The notes under the pieces are model-generated. The model ran no database searches. It was not told where the DNA came from and was given only the letters and a program-made list of their open reading frames with translations. The position numbers were made by a program, and so were the translations under genes. From positions 39,830,383-39,894,382 of the forward strand of contig OZ024879.1 of NCBI GenBank assembly GCA_964017185.1: a stretch of 64,000 nt of DNA, read 5' to 3'. Each line of letters opens with the position of its first letter. The first letter of the stretch is position 1. Of this stretch, positions 30,206 through 40,547 are shown in pieces. Source of the stretch: Rugalucina vietnamica. Its lineage: Eukaryota; Mollusca; Bivalvia; Lucinida; Lucinidae.

Positions 30206-30548
30206 GAAATTGAAAATGAAATCACCACAATGTGTTTGTAGTGATATGGTGGTATGTGGCGGTATATATATATCATTTATTTAATGTCGCAGTTAAATGT
30301 CGATATTTGGATAGTTGCGCAATACCTGGCCAATATTGTCTGGTCTTAATTGCATTGTCTTTTCAACACACGCAACACGCAACATGCTGTGCTAATTCCT
30401 CACTACAGAGAAAATCGGGGAACTGAGATTAATAATATTGAATTCCAATCTGCTAACTGTATCAATTTATCATTATATAATTTTACGAGTGGTATACGAA
30501 AATGAGCCTATCAGGTTTGATATAAACACATTGTGTAGTCACAACGTA

Positions 30549-31564
30549 CGTGGCTTGTCCCAAAAGTCCCGTTACACATGCAATTTATTCTGAACGCATA
30601 GCAGGAACCAACAACAGTTACTCATGCAGAATAATTGGCCATATTGGAACTTATTTTAGTGTGCAAAATGATACTCTCTTCAATGACCTCACTGCTACAG
30701 TTACCTTGGTTACCATAAGTAGGCATGACCGGAGCAAGTCAAATTATGCAAAATGTTTTCTTAATTTGTATTTTTCGCAATCTGCTAAATCAACATAGGT
30801 GTAATGTGATCATTATGAAAAATATACAAGCCTAACAACTATTGTATGCTCATCATTTAGTGATAATGTCATGAAATTTGAGAACGATTTGATAGTTTGA
30901 GAGACATATAAAGAAGCTTACCTATAAATATTCAACGACAAAATTAGGACGTCGGCAAAAACATGCGGAGCAAAAATACAGGGTCGTTACATTTAAACAT
31001 CTAAAATATGTTCTTTAATGGAAACCAAGCAAATGTTCAGCTTCATATTACTTGGTGACTTCATTACTATAACACAACACCTACTTTTAAAATGATATAT
31101 CATCTAACAGTAATATTACTTGACCTAATGAAACATGGACAGTAGTTAACAGTGGATAGCATTTGGTTAATTATTCTTATTTTGCATGGTTGATCTTTAT
31201 AGCATTATTTTGACGATTTGCTTATAAATGTTTTACTCAGATTTCTAAATATATGCTACAGTATTGTTTAGCTAAATATAAATCTAATTTTGAAACTGAT
31301 TGTTTTGTTTGTAGTGTATATTTCCAAACGGCAAAATATTAAGGAAAAATCAAAATTATGGCAACGTCATTAGACCTGCTCCGTTGAAGTAGGGGAACAA
31401 GGGTTCAGACCTCCACTGCGTTTTAACAAATGCACGTAGAAGTACGAAAATTTGCCCCCAAAGCCCTTAGATATAGTACTTAGTGATCATAAGTGTTGTA
31501 AGCCCTGACGTGCTGTTATTGTGGCAAAACATTGAGTGTAATGGAACTTTTGGGACAACCCTCG
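30549..31564. mobile_element. Mariner-like 1016-bp element with TA duplication
   Basis: The 29-bp ends are inverted with four differences (CTTGTCCCAAAAGT / GGTTGTCCCAAAAGT cores). TA flanks both sides (30547-30548, 31565-31566). The other duplication arm retains the uninterrupted site at 44309-44310. A CGAGGG...CCCAAAAG terminus is typical of mariner. There is no intact transposase. Confidence 0.8.
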
Positions 31565-31869
31565 TATGTGCAGCATGCTTGGCATTTCAGATTAAGGAGT
31601 TGTGATTTGAGGCGAAACTTAAGGCGTCTATCCTACTCACACAGTTTAAAAACCTGCGCTTATTTATTAACATTCGTTTATATTTTGAATGAGTCTCAAT
31701 AATTTAAAGTGATATTTCAAATGCAATTGAACGTATTCTTGCGTAGAAATGCGAAATATAAAACATGTGTGTAAACTGGAGAATAGAAAGTAATGAAAAT
31801 TTCAAAAGATGCACACAACTTTATTCATTGTAAGATGAAAAACGTGAAATAACAAATTTGTTTGAATTT

Positions 31870-31990
31870 ATTAGGATTTTAGATCCCAGTCAAGAGATAT
31901 ATGGTTCTGTCGGGACGTTGCGCCCATTTCACGGGACCTTTGCCCAATATTGGGATGTCCTTATAGTGAAAGGTGCATTTAAACTACCAA
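31870..31990 (-). repeat. SINE-like repeat, 3' end fragment
   Basis: TCGGGACGTTGC, CATTTCACGGGACC and GTGAAAGGTGCATTTAAACT match the family's 3' half on the complement. Confidence 0.55.
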
Positions 31991-32239
31991 CAGTAAACAA
32001 CTAAACTGTTTCTGTATTTTATTTGCTATTACTGCAGCTGGTGTTGTGCCGTGTGGCGGCCCTAAAAAGTCTCCCCGTACATCATCCATAGTGCAGATTA
32101 TATTTTTCTTTTGATCCTTTGAGATCGGTGAAGATATTTGGAGTATTTCAAATATATTGTACGTTAAGAATCATCATATTATCAGAATTTTGAATATTTT
32201 GCCCCTTTGGGAATATAAGTCTTTGATTTAGACTATACT
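31991..32239. other. Unassigned sequence
   Basis: Nothing was recognised; absent from the other duplication arm. Confidence 0.3.
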
Positions 32240-32410
32240 GGTGAAAATTCTTGAAATTGCAGCCATCATGAATGTCTGGCTTTCGCTGCCAGTTTTGTAA
32301 AGGGTCACTGATGAAGGTTCATTACCCGAAATTGTACAATATTGCCCACCTCTCTTTGAATGTTTTCACTGCTTCCAAAGGATCTAACAATTATATTTTA
32401 TCTGTATAGT
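32240..32410 (+). repeat. Dispersed ~150-bp repeat with hammerhead-like core, copy 2
   Basis: Second copy of the repeat at 17263-17411. It sits just upstream of the SINE-like repeat that received the L1 insertion. Confidence 0.65.
32302..32347 (+). ncRNA. Hammerhead-ribozyme-like motif (intact catalytic boxes)
   Basis: Stem I GGGTCA pairs with TTGCCC (32342-32347) with one C-U mismatch; CTGATGA is at 32308-32314; stem II is GGT/ACC with an A-C apposition at its base; GAAA is at 32328-32331; mini stem III is TTGTACAA; and the cleavage site is TA (32340-32341). Both invariant boxes are intact. Type I hammerheads with very short stem III are known in Penelope-like elements and animal retrozymes. 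The weak stem II base is the main doubt. Confidence 0.5.
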
Positions 32411-32454
32411 TGATTTTTAGATGTGTGTCTGTTTGTTTGTTTGTTTTTTTTGTA

Positions 32455-32585
32455 TGAATTGATGTTTCACATCCCTGTCAACAGCAATTGTCATGTCAGG
32501 ACGTTGGCGTCATTTTATGGAGCTTTTACCAAACAATAGGATGCCATGACATCCAAAAAGTGCTTTAAGTATAACCACCCAACTA
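32455..32585 (-). repeat. SINE-like repeat, half interrupted by L1 (left half)
   Basis: Complement of the family 3' half up to ATAACCACCCAACTA. The other half continues at 35713-35905 after the L1 insertion. Confidence 0.75.
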
Positions 32586-35360
32586 TTAAACTTTGACTTA
32601 ATAGAAATAAAAAAGGAAGAATTAGAAAACGTTAGAAAAGAAAAACTTAAGGGTATTATAATTAGGTCTAGGGTAAAATGGGCAGAAGAGGGTGAAAAAC
32701 CAACTAAATACTTCTGTAATTTAGAATCACGTAACTTCACAAATAAAACAATATATAAAATAGAAAATGGTAATGGCGAAACAATAACAAAACAGAAAGA
32801 AATACTACATGAGGTAAAACATTTTTATGAAAACTTATATAAATGCCATGATTTAAATGAAACTCAAGACGATGAAATTACTTCAATTTTAGAAAATATT
32901 CAACATCATCCGAAACTCTCTTTGGAAAGCAAGAATAGTCTAGAAGGTGAATTAACGGACAAGGAAATATTAGCTGCGTTAAGGAAAATGAAGAATAATA
33001 AAAGTCCGGGGACTGACGGATTTACTTCAGAATTTTTTAAATTCTTTTATAATGATATAAAAGTTTTCTTAAAAAGAGCCCTAAACGAATCATATAAGGA
33101 GGGAAAGTTATCAATAACCCAAAGACAAGGCTTAATAACATGCATACCTAAAGGTGATAAACCAAAACAGTTTTTAAAAAATTGGCGTCCCATTACCTTA
33201 TTAAATGTTGTATATAAAATTGCATCTGCATGTATAGCTGAACGAATTAAATCGGTTCTAACCGGTATCATCTCGGAAGACCAAACAGGATTTCTTAGCG
33301 GAAGGTATATCGGAGAAAATACGAGATTAATTTATGACATTCTTCATATAACTGACGAACAAGATATACCGGGTCTTCTTCTTATCGTCGATTTTGAGAA
33401 AGCTTTTGATTCTATTTCTTGGAAATTTATTAATCGAACTCTTAACTTTCTAAATTTTGGAGACTCCATAAAAAGATGGATCAGCGTATTTTATAATGAT
33501 ATTCAATCATGTGTTATCCAGAATGGTTTTCTCTCTGAACCTTTCACTGTGCAAAGGGGTTGTAGACAAGGCGACCCTCTGTCCCCTTACATTTTTCTTT
33601 TATGTGCTGAAATACTTTCTCGTCAATTTAAGGCCAACCCAGATATAAAAGGAATAGAAATAGCAGGAATAGAATACCTTCTCTCTCAGTTTGCAGACGA
33701 CACAACAATATTATTAGATGGTTCTGAAAACTCCCTAAACGAAGCACTTAAGATTTTAAATAAATTTGCTTTAGCTTCAGGTTTAAAATTGAATGCCAAT
33801 AAAACAAGAGCAGTGTGGATAGGATCGAGAAAATTTAGTGGTGAAACTTTTAACCATAGACTTAAACTTGACTGGAATCAAAACGATTTCACTATTTTAG
33901 GTATAAAATTTTCGTGTAATTTAGACACAATTGTGGATATAAACTATAATACAAAGTTTGAAGAAATAGAAAAAGAAATGAAATCATGGGCAAAAAGAAT
34001 TCTTACTCCTTTAGGAAGATTAACAGTTCTTAAAACTCTATTAGTATCAAAATTAAATCACTCGATTATTGCATTACCAAATCCTAGTAGAGAAACAATT
34101 TCCAAATTAAACAAATTATTCTTTGAATTCATATGGAAATCGTCTACAGATAGAATTAAACGGGACGTAATTATCCAAGACTTTGACCAAGGAGGCTTAC
34201 GTATGATAAACATAGAGAAATATATATTAGCTTTAAAACTGGGATGGATAAGAAGACTTGTTAAATGTGACTCAAAGTATAAGATATTATTTGAAAGTTT
34301 ACACGGAAATGTAGAAATTTTATTAAAAAAAGGCGATACTTACATCGAAGAGATAAAGAACATCTGCAGTAACAAATTCTGGTCCGATGTGTTAGACGCC
34401 TGGTATAATTTTATCAAGTTATTGAGTCCTAAAACAAAAGAAGACATAATGGGAATCAATTTATGGAACAATAGCAAAATCAAAATTAACAATGTACCTG
34501 TATTTTATAGGCGATGGTATGATAAAAACATTATTTTTATTAAAGACCTTGTCAATCAAGATGGAAGATTTTTATCTCACGACGTGTTTCAAAATAAATA
34601 TGATATTCAATGCAACTTTTTAGAGTTTTTAGGAATCAAAACAGTAGTTGAAAATTACGTAAGGCAGCTAGGAATTGATTTAATCACTGATCCATTTCCT
34701 TTAACAAATAGTGTTTTACCTTTTAACGTAAAACTTATATTGAAGAGTAGTAAAGGAAGCCAGGATATGTATAAACTTTTAATATACAAAAATGTGGAGG
34801 TAAAAAGCCAAATAAAGTGGGACCAAATTTTTCATAATATAGATTTGAATTGGAAAATGATATATAACATTCCAAATATTTGCTGTAAAAATACTAAACT
34901 ACACTGGTTCCAATACCGAATTCTTCATAGGATCCTAGCAACAAATGATCTTTTAACAAAAATGAACATACGACAAAACAACCTATGTACATTTTGTAAT
35001 GAAGACGTAGAAAAAATCGAACATTTGTTTTGGAATTGTAATGCGGTTAATACATTCTGGGAAAATATTGAACAATGGATTTACGATAAAAGTGGCTACC
35101 TTATTAATATTGACAAAGTCAGGGCAATTTTCGGAATCTCAAACATGTCGAAACATACCAGACCTATAAATTATCTACTTACAGTAACTAGATACTACAT
35201 ATACAATTGTAAATTGAACGATAAAGCCTTAACAGTACCAGGATGGCAAAACTTTGTAAAGCAATATCTCCAAGTAGAAAAGCTCATAGCGATTAAAAAC
35301 GACACATTCAGACAATTTCATACCTATTGGCAAAGATGGCTACTTACCTTTGACTTGTAA
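32586..35360 (+). CDS. L1/Tx1-type ORF2 protein, C-terminal 924 residues
   Basis: Target-primed reverse transcriptase of an L1-like retrotransposon; the endonuclease domain is missing through 5' truncation. The open frame starts at the insertion junction without its own ATG. HFYENLYK (79-86) precedes LRKMKNNKSPGTDGF (132-146), the usual entry to the RT domain. VDFEKAFD carries D269, QRGCRQGDPLSPYIF follows at 323-337, and FADD carries D371 and D372, so the catalytic residues are intact. Near the C-terminus, NNLCTFCNEDVEKIEHLFWNC matches the Cys/His motif found in this LINE group. TAA at 35358-35360 is followed by a 280-bp 3' UTR. Unable to start translation in its native context; a dead-on-arrival copy with an intact sequence. 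Confidence 0.93.
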   Translation, partial: LNFDLIEIKKEELENVRKEKLKGIIIRSRVKWAEEGEKPTKYFCNLESRNFTNKTIYKIENGNGETITKQKEILHEVKHFYENLYKCHDLNETQDDEITSILENIQHHPKLSLESKNSLEGELTDKEILAALRKMKNNKSPGTDGFTSEFFKFFYNDIKVFLKRALNESYKEGKLSITQRQGLITCIPKGDKPKQFLKNWRPITLLNVVYKIASACIAERIKSVLTGIISEDQTGFLSGRYIGENTRLIYDILHITDEQDIPGLLLIVDFEKAFDSISWKFINRTLNFLNFGDSIKRWISVFYNDIQSCVIQNGFLSEPFTVQRGCRQGDPLSPYIFLLCAEILSRQFKANPDIKGIEIAGIEYLLSQFADDTTILLDGSENSLNEALKILNKFALASGLKLNANKTRAVWIGSRKFSGETFNHRLKLDWNQNDFTILGIKFSCNLDTIVDINYNTKFEEIEKEMKSWAKRILTPLGRLTVLKTLLVSKLNHSIIALPNPSRETISKLNKLFFEFIWKSSTDRIKRDVIIQDFDQGGLRMINIEKYILALKLGWIRRLVKCDSKYKILFESLHGNVEILLKKGDTYIEEIKNICSNKFWSDVLDAWYNFIKLLSPKTKEDIMGINLWNNSKIKINNVPVFYRRWYDKNIIFIKDLVNQDGRFLSHDVFQNKYDIQCNFLEFLGIKTVVENYVRQLGIDLITDPFPLTNSVLPFNVKLILKSSKGSQDMYKLLIYKNVEVKSQIKWDQIFHNIDLNWKMIYNIPNICCKNTKLHWFQYRILHRILATNDLLTKMNIRQNNLCTFCNEDVEKIEHLFWNCNAVNTFWENIEQWIYDKSGYLINIDKVRAIFGISNMSKHTRPINYLLTVTRYYIYNCKLNDKALTVPGWQNFVKQYLQVEKLIAIKNDTFRQFHTYWQRWLLTFDL

Positions 35361-35635
35361 TCCTACTGCACATATATACTTCATAACAATTATATCCAAA
35401 TTCCGGTACACTTTTATTTTAGAATTTAACAAAGAACTAAGCACTAGACCTTTTTCAGCCGATTTTAATACATGACGACAAACTGGGCACGAGTTTGATG
35501 TGTACATGTAAACCAGTGAACTGTCAAATATAAATATATATGTATAGTCGTATTTTCGATAATCGCTGAGGCGTATTCGCTTCAGCCATGCAATGCACAA
35601 AGGTACCTGCATGCTATGTTACGAAATCGATAGAT

Positions 35636-35685
<50 letters not shown>

Positions 35686-35712
35686 AAATAAAAAAAAAAA
35701 AAAAAAAAAAAA
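32586..35712 (+). mobile_element. L1/Tx1-type LINE insertion with perfect target duplication
   Basis: ATAACCACCCAACTA stands at 32571-32585 and again at 35713-35727, a 15-bp target duplication. The 3' end has a long A-rich tail (35641-35712, interrupted once by TCATAAAAT). The 5' end is truncated inside ORF2, and the frame is open from the first base of the insertion. Long poly(A), perfect duplication and an undamaged frame mean a very recent event, possibly polymorphic. Confidence 0.95.
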
Positions 35713-35772
35713 ATAACCACCCAACTAAGACAATAATGCTTACATGTATTTGTAGGGGGGGGGGGGGGGGGG
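35641..35772. repeat. Poly(A) tail and nearby G18 run
   Basis: A-rich tail of the L1 at 35641-35712, then 42 bases of SINE sequence, then 18 consecutive G at 35755-35772. The G-run is a likely sequencing or polymorphism hotspot. Confidence 0.9.
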
Positions 35773-35905
35773 TGACTTGAAACCACACTTTCTGGTGACC
35801 CTAAGGCCTGAGCGGTTAACCAGTCTTCATATGGTCAGTCGGAAGTTTTGCCTGGAGGCGCATGCAGCCAATCCAAATGCCGGGCGCCAATAGGAGCTGC
35901 TTACT
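35713..35905 (-). repeat. SINE-like repeat, half interrupted by L1 (right half)
   Basis: ATAACCACCCAACTA, GCTTACATGTATTTG, CCTGAGCGGTTAACCAG, GGTCAGTC and GCCTGGAGGC continue the family in the right order after the L1. Confidence 0.75.
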
Positions 35906-35953
35906 CTGATTACCGATTTTTACAACCTACATTTTTGTATGCTCTGATTTGTC

Positions 35954-36209
35954 CATCAGAAAAAAAAAATGTCTGTGAAATGTATACCCCCTTATACCCC
36001 ACTTTCATATAGAAAAAGAACGGAGATTGCAAGGGTATATCTAATTTTCTTATTTTTCATCCAAACCATACATTGTGAGTACTCATTACTAACGTGTACA
36101 CACAATGTATGTGTTGAGCAAATATTGAAAATATCATTTTTTTCAATAGGAATTTTTATTTTCAACAGCATAAACTCTCTGTGTATTACATGAGCGCGAT
36201 TTCGTAATG
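35954..36209. mobile_element. Foldback MITE family FB, copy 4 (decayed centre)
   Basis: Left CATCAGAAAA, ATACCCCACTTTCATATAGAAA, a reduced inverted CATTGTGAGTAC pair, and right TTCGTAATG. Its right half also appears at 44541-44662 in the other duplication arm. Confidence 0.7.
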
Positions 36210-36408
36210 CTCATTGTTATTATGTTTCGACTCTTATTTCCATCTTCTAGGAGTCTCCAAAGATAATTCATTTTAATACCAGCCTCCTTCACCAAAATAA
36301 TGATCTCATTTCGTTCACTTGGTTAGTCAACCGGAAAAGGTTGTCTCGGCCTTGAAACCTCCATCAATTATCGTCACCTCTTCAGTACTTACATAAACGC
36401 TAGCGTTA

Positions 36409-37809
36409 CACTCCCGCCCGCGTAATTGTACTCCATTTACGCGTATTACGCGAGTATTACGTGAGTATTACGTGCGTAAGACAAATTAAGCGCATTTACG
36501 CGTAGCTTGCGCGCATTTACGCGTAACATATCTCATTAATATTCATAAGCAGAGATAAATGCGTCGATGTGCGTAAGGTTCAGGCATTACGCGTATGAAG
36601 TATCGGCCAATCAGACTGGCAATACGTTTACGCGTATTGACGCGTATCATACGCGTAATGACAAGGAGTATAAAAGCTAATGTACCTAACGGTTGATTTT
36701 ATCACGTCCTTGTGGTGGGAATATGGATTAAGTCCGTTTGGCCCAGGATGACGTTAAAAGCCTAATCTTTACTACTACTACTACTACTACTGGTTGATTT
36801 TATTATTCCATCGAAACTAAAGGATGTGCAAGTTTCATGGATTTTATTGATATATCGTGATCGTGAAAATGGCGTGACCTTATTCAAGTTATTGTCAAAA
36901 TATTTTATGTGTCTGTGACCCTACGATAACGTGTTAACGAGTGAGTTAGATTTCGTTCAAAATAAATAAATCTTGTACCGGAGACGGCGAAAAAAAATTC
37001 AGCATGAACATCGAAGTGAGGAACATTATTTTAGACTTTTTAAAGGCGTCTCGGGAAGACAAGCGTACAGATAAGTAAGACACTAAGTAACGTGTAGGTA
37101 GCCATGTTCAGTTCTGTTCTATTTATTCATTGTTGTAGGGTTTCCCCTCTATTTTTAGAGGCACCACCGTACCTATAATGCATGTTTGATTTTCGCTCGT
37201 TTCATCCCATGTTTCTTTCTTATTGATATTTAATTATTCAACAAAACTCGAGTGTTTTCTTCTTCGAAATAAAACCGCAAGCAAATATAACAGAAACTCG
37301 GTGTCCGATCAGGTACCGATCTAGGGATGAAACTTTTGAAATATTTTCACGGGAGCGATCTGGTACATGTTATTTTGTATTTATGAAGTGTTCGAGGCCG
37401 TTAATACTGCAGGTCTTAGTTAGAAAATGGTTAGATGTTGTTTTGGTCTAAAGCGAAATCCGGGATTTGGGTTTAACCATACAATCTCAAGATTATTGGC
37501 TCATTCATTACGCGTATATTACGCGTCATTTTTTACGTAAGACTCAGTTTACTTTCGATTGGTTATAACGATACGTATATATACGCGTATATACTCCAAA
37601 TACGCGTAATGACTTGCTTTTCTATTTCACCGCTCATTGGTTAAAGTCATTACGCGTAATGTACGCGCATTACGCGTATCATTAGCGTGAGAATAATTGA
37701 ATTTTGACTGGTTATTGACACATACGCGTATGAAAGAGGTGCGTATTACGCGAGTATTACTCACGTATGTTACGCGCATTCAATGAGTACAATTACGCGG
37801 GCGGGAGTG
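36409..37809. mobile_element. 1401-bp element with TA duplication, rich in ACGCGTA motifs
   Basis: The ends are perfect inverted copies of CACTCCCGCCCGCGTAAT and beyond (through GTAC), flanked by TA at 36407-36408 and 37810-37811. The matching site in the other arm (44861-44862) is uninterrupted with a single TA. Dozens of ACGCGTAA/TTACGCGT motifs fill both ends. The inner 700 bp is ordinary AT-rich DNA with no transposase. Probably Tc1/mariner-mobilised. Confidence 0.88.
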
Positions 37810-38079
37810 TAATGGAAAGACAATCACAGATTCAAAACGCGTCTAATTTTCTATAATTTTAGTCGCATTCCAGACGAATAATGCAATATTCATGCAAAAT
37901 AAAGTAACTGATTGCATGAACAAAGCTAGTGTCTCCTTGGTCAATTCTCGAGAACCTTGCATTTACACGGCATTTGATTTGAATATATTCGTCACATTCC
38001 TGGTAATTGTGTAGATATTCAAGACACAGAATTTGCATACGGGACAGTGATGAAAGACTGTCCATTTTCAGCTTCATCT

Positions 38080-38255
38080 TATGAGCCGCCTCGTGGGAAA
38101 ACCAACAATGTGGTTTCCGAACAGGTCCGACACAAACCGGCCTGTAATGTCACAGAAGCCGGCTAGAAGCTTGAAATTTCGGATTTAAGAAGAAGAGGAA
38201 CTGTACTATCCGTGTAGCGAAAACAAAGACGCTGATAAGCTTCACGGTTACATAT
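38080..38255. mobile_element. W4 MITE family, copy e (right end missing)
   Basis: Starts GAGCCGCCTCGTGGG after TTAT, follows the family through GTCCGACACAAACC and GTAGCGAAAACAAAGACGC, and stops inside the internal palindrome. Confidence 0.75.
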
Positions 38256-38380
38256 TACCTCCAGGAAGTACTGAAAAATTGCTTACTCGAACGTTAACCA
38301 CCAAGAGAAACAAAAATAAAAGTCCACGTTTGCCAAAATGTAAGCAAAGTACTCATTCACCAATCGAAATACTTTCTTGC

Positions 38381-40270
38381 ATTCTGCATAAAAAGGTACA
38401 AGTAGGCAAAGATCAGGAAAAGGCGCAATCAGAAAAAGATTCCCACTCCAAAAACCGAGGTGGGAAAAAACCAAACTAACAATCAGGTACTTATACCATG
38501 AAACATATCGTAAGCCGAATGAGCAGCTATTTTCCCAATAGGTGGCCACTCAGTTACCTTAACTTAACTAAAAATATGAAAACATACATAAGGCGCCAAC
38601 AGCACAAAAAATTTTAAACACCAAGACATAAAACAAAAAGAACCACTACAGAAGTATCGACTTGGAACGATCAGCAACACAAAGTTACCGGCGGGCCCAA
38701 ACCGGTTTTACAGGTACCTAACCTCACCCTCAGCTTCTGCAGTGGTTCACAACATTTAGTTAGTTCTTCGGTCCTCGTGGTGAATCTCTAACTAGTCAAT
38801 GAATCATCAAGAACAAACAAATAAATCATGATAAACATCCTGATGAATCAAAAACCAGGACTCACAGATTAAGTAAGCTGCCCGACGATGGAGATCCCTG
38901 GGCGCCGAATAACCTACTAACTCCGGAGCAAAAGAAAAACACCAGTTGGACCCCGGTGGGCCAAGCAACAGACAAGAAGCTCCGGCCCCAACCAACTAAA
39001 ATGAATAGCTTTAAGTCGGGGCCATCATAGAGTCTGACGCCCGACCCACCGGCGTGCAATTAAAGAAGGCAGCATAGTTATCAACCATGATTGGGTTAAA
39101 AACTAAGCATGCAGACTGTCGCATAACATTCAAGTTATAACCTATACGTCTGTAACGTGATATGATTTTTCCGAACTGAAGAGAAAAATCAGTTATTCCT
39201 TTAAGTTTCTTTAATTTGTAAACCAAGTCACCATAAAATTCAGGTTCCGAAAGGCCCTCACTTAAAAGTGTCTTTAACCCAACATTATATTTGGAAATCA
39301 ATTCATAGTGTCTACGATAAAATTTAGAAAAGGTTTTTCGAAGTTTATGATACCGATAGCCCTGTTGGAGAAGTTTTGCCGTTAAACATTTATTTCGAGC
39401 GTTGAAGTCTGTAACATGATTGCAGACTCTAGCAAACCTAATAAGTTGCGAAATGTATACACCATAAGAAGCACGACGAGGAACGTCACCATCCAAAAAA
39501 GGAAAATTTACTATATCAAAATCAAAGTCATCGCGCTTATCATAAATTTTAGAAGAAACAAATCCATTTGCAACAGAAAGATGTAGATCTAAAAAGGGGG
39601 CTTCGGTATCTGAGATATTAGCTTTGTTCAACTGAAGTTCAGGTGGATAAATTTGATTGACCATACCTTCAAAATAAGGGTTGTCAATGTTCAAAAGGTC
39701 ATCGAGGTACCTAGATGTGGAATTAAAAGCCTCGATAACATCAGCTTGATTATCATGGTTAAGAGAATCCATGAAATCTCTTTCGTAGCAGTATAAAAAT
39801 AAATCAGCTACGAGAGGTGCGCAATTTGTACCCATCGGAATTCCAACAATTTGTCTGTATAACTTGGTCCCAAATCTAATATAAATATTATCAAGGAGAT
39901 AGGATAAGGCGTCGCACACATTCTGACATGACCAAAGGGTATACCGACTTTGGTCAGAGGAAGTGAAAAAAGCCTTTCTATCATTACATGCCAAATAAAG
40001 TGAACCATAGTTTTTTAATGCCCTTTTGAAGGTCCACTCTATCAAATCCAGAAGTTTTTCTTTAATTAGATTATGTGGTAATGTTGTATACAGAGTAGAA
40101 AAATCATATGTGGACAAGCTTGTCGCACGGAACCCTCTACACTTCAATTTACTGAGCACCTCACCAGAATTTTTTATTGACCAAAACCAATTTTTATTTG
40201 AAGTTTCATACACTGTCTCACAGTATCTTATAACATGAGATTTGATAGCAGTAAGACAAGAAGTTAATAA
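38381..40270 (-). mobile_element. Penelope-like element, 5'-truncated
   Basis: Minus-strand RT frame (39011-40270) plus a 630-bp 3' region ending with TTGTACCTTTTT. This 3' region is the source of at least six solo fragments in the window (5455, 18772/20607, 27835, 47455, 63347, and the inverted piece at 6130). Confidence 0.75.
39011..40270 (-). CDS. Penelope-like reverse transcriptase, partial (419 residues)
   Basis: Frame open from a stop at 40271 to TAA at 39011, without a native start. RT motifs are STYDFSTLYTTLPH (D56), GIPMGTNCAPLVADLFLYCYE (142-162) and RYLDDLLNID (catalytic D190, D191). KRDDFDFDIVNFPF and YGVYISQLIRFAR follow, and the end is ACLVFNPIMVDNYAAFF. The fingers region and anything N-terminal are missing. 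No GIY-YIG endonuclease follows the RT; in the permuted Naiad/Chlamys-type Penelope relatives the nuclease lies N-terminal, which would fit the truncation seen here. Assignment to Penelope-like elements is inference from motif style. The frame is undamaged, so the copy is young. Confidence 0.7.
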   Translation of the reverse strand, partial: LLTSCLTAIKSHVIRYCETVYETSNKNWFWSIKNSGEVLSKLKCRGFRATSLSTYDFSTLYTTLPHNLIKEKLLDLIEWTFKRALKNYGSLYLACNDRKAFFTSSDQSRYTLWSCQNVCDALSYLLDNIYIRFGTKLYRQIVGIPMGTNCAPLVADLFLYCYERDFMDSLNHDNQADVIEAFNSTSRYLDDLLNIDNPYFEGMVNQIYPPELQLNKANISDTEAPFLDLHLSVANGFVSSKIYDKRDDFDFDIVNFPFLDGDVPRRASYGVYISQLIRFARVCNHVTDFNARNKCLTAKLLQQGYRYHKLRKTFSKFYRRHYELISKYNVGLKTLLSEGLSEPEFYGDLVYKLKKLKGITDFSLQFGKIISRYRRIGYNLNVMRQSACLVFNPIMVDNYAAFFNCTPVGRASDSMMAPT

Positions 40271-40547
40271 TTAAAGGCGTTATGTACAATTGCACATTTC
40301 TTCATTCTAGGCACCTGTTGACTTACTATATCTATTAATTAACGATTGAAATTCAGATTTTAGCTTTCACTGGGTGATGAAACACATTAGGCTGTTTTAA
40401 TGTCTGAAAAGGGGACAGAGTCGAAATTACAGTAGGCCGTCTATTTGTCGGAAGTTTTCCCTATTATGTAAGATACCACAACCATATCAATTAAATATTG
40501 ATGAAATAGGGTATTTATGAATTGAATTACATTTAAACCATACTGCA

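Larger units (their letters stand above)
28994..38079. repeat. Segmental duplication, left arm
   Basis: Collinear with 40548-45100. Matching blocks are 29219-29850 with 41080-41710, 30210-30548 with 43405-44310, 31565-31930 with 44311-44530, and 36090-36408 plus 37810-38079 with 44545-44860 plus 44863-45095. Differences are mostly whole-element insertions. Identity in the aligned blocks is roughly 85-90 percent by eye. Confidence 0.85.

Noticed and set aside
38279-38549. Lysine-rich and serine/leucine-rich short frames over 38.3-38.5 kb on both strands
   Set aside because: They overlap the Penelope-like 3' non-coding region, whose many other copies do not keep these frames.
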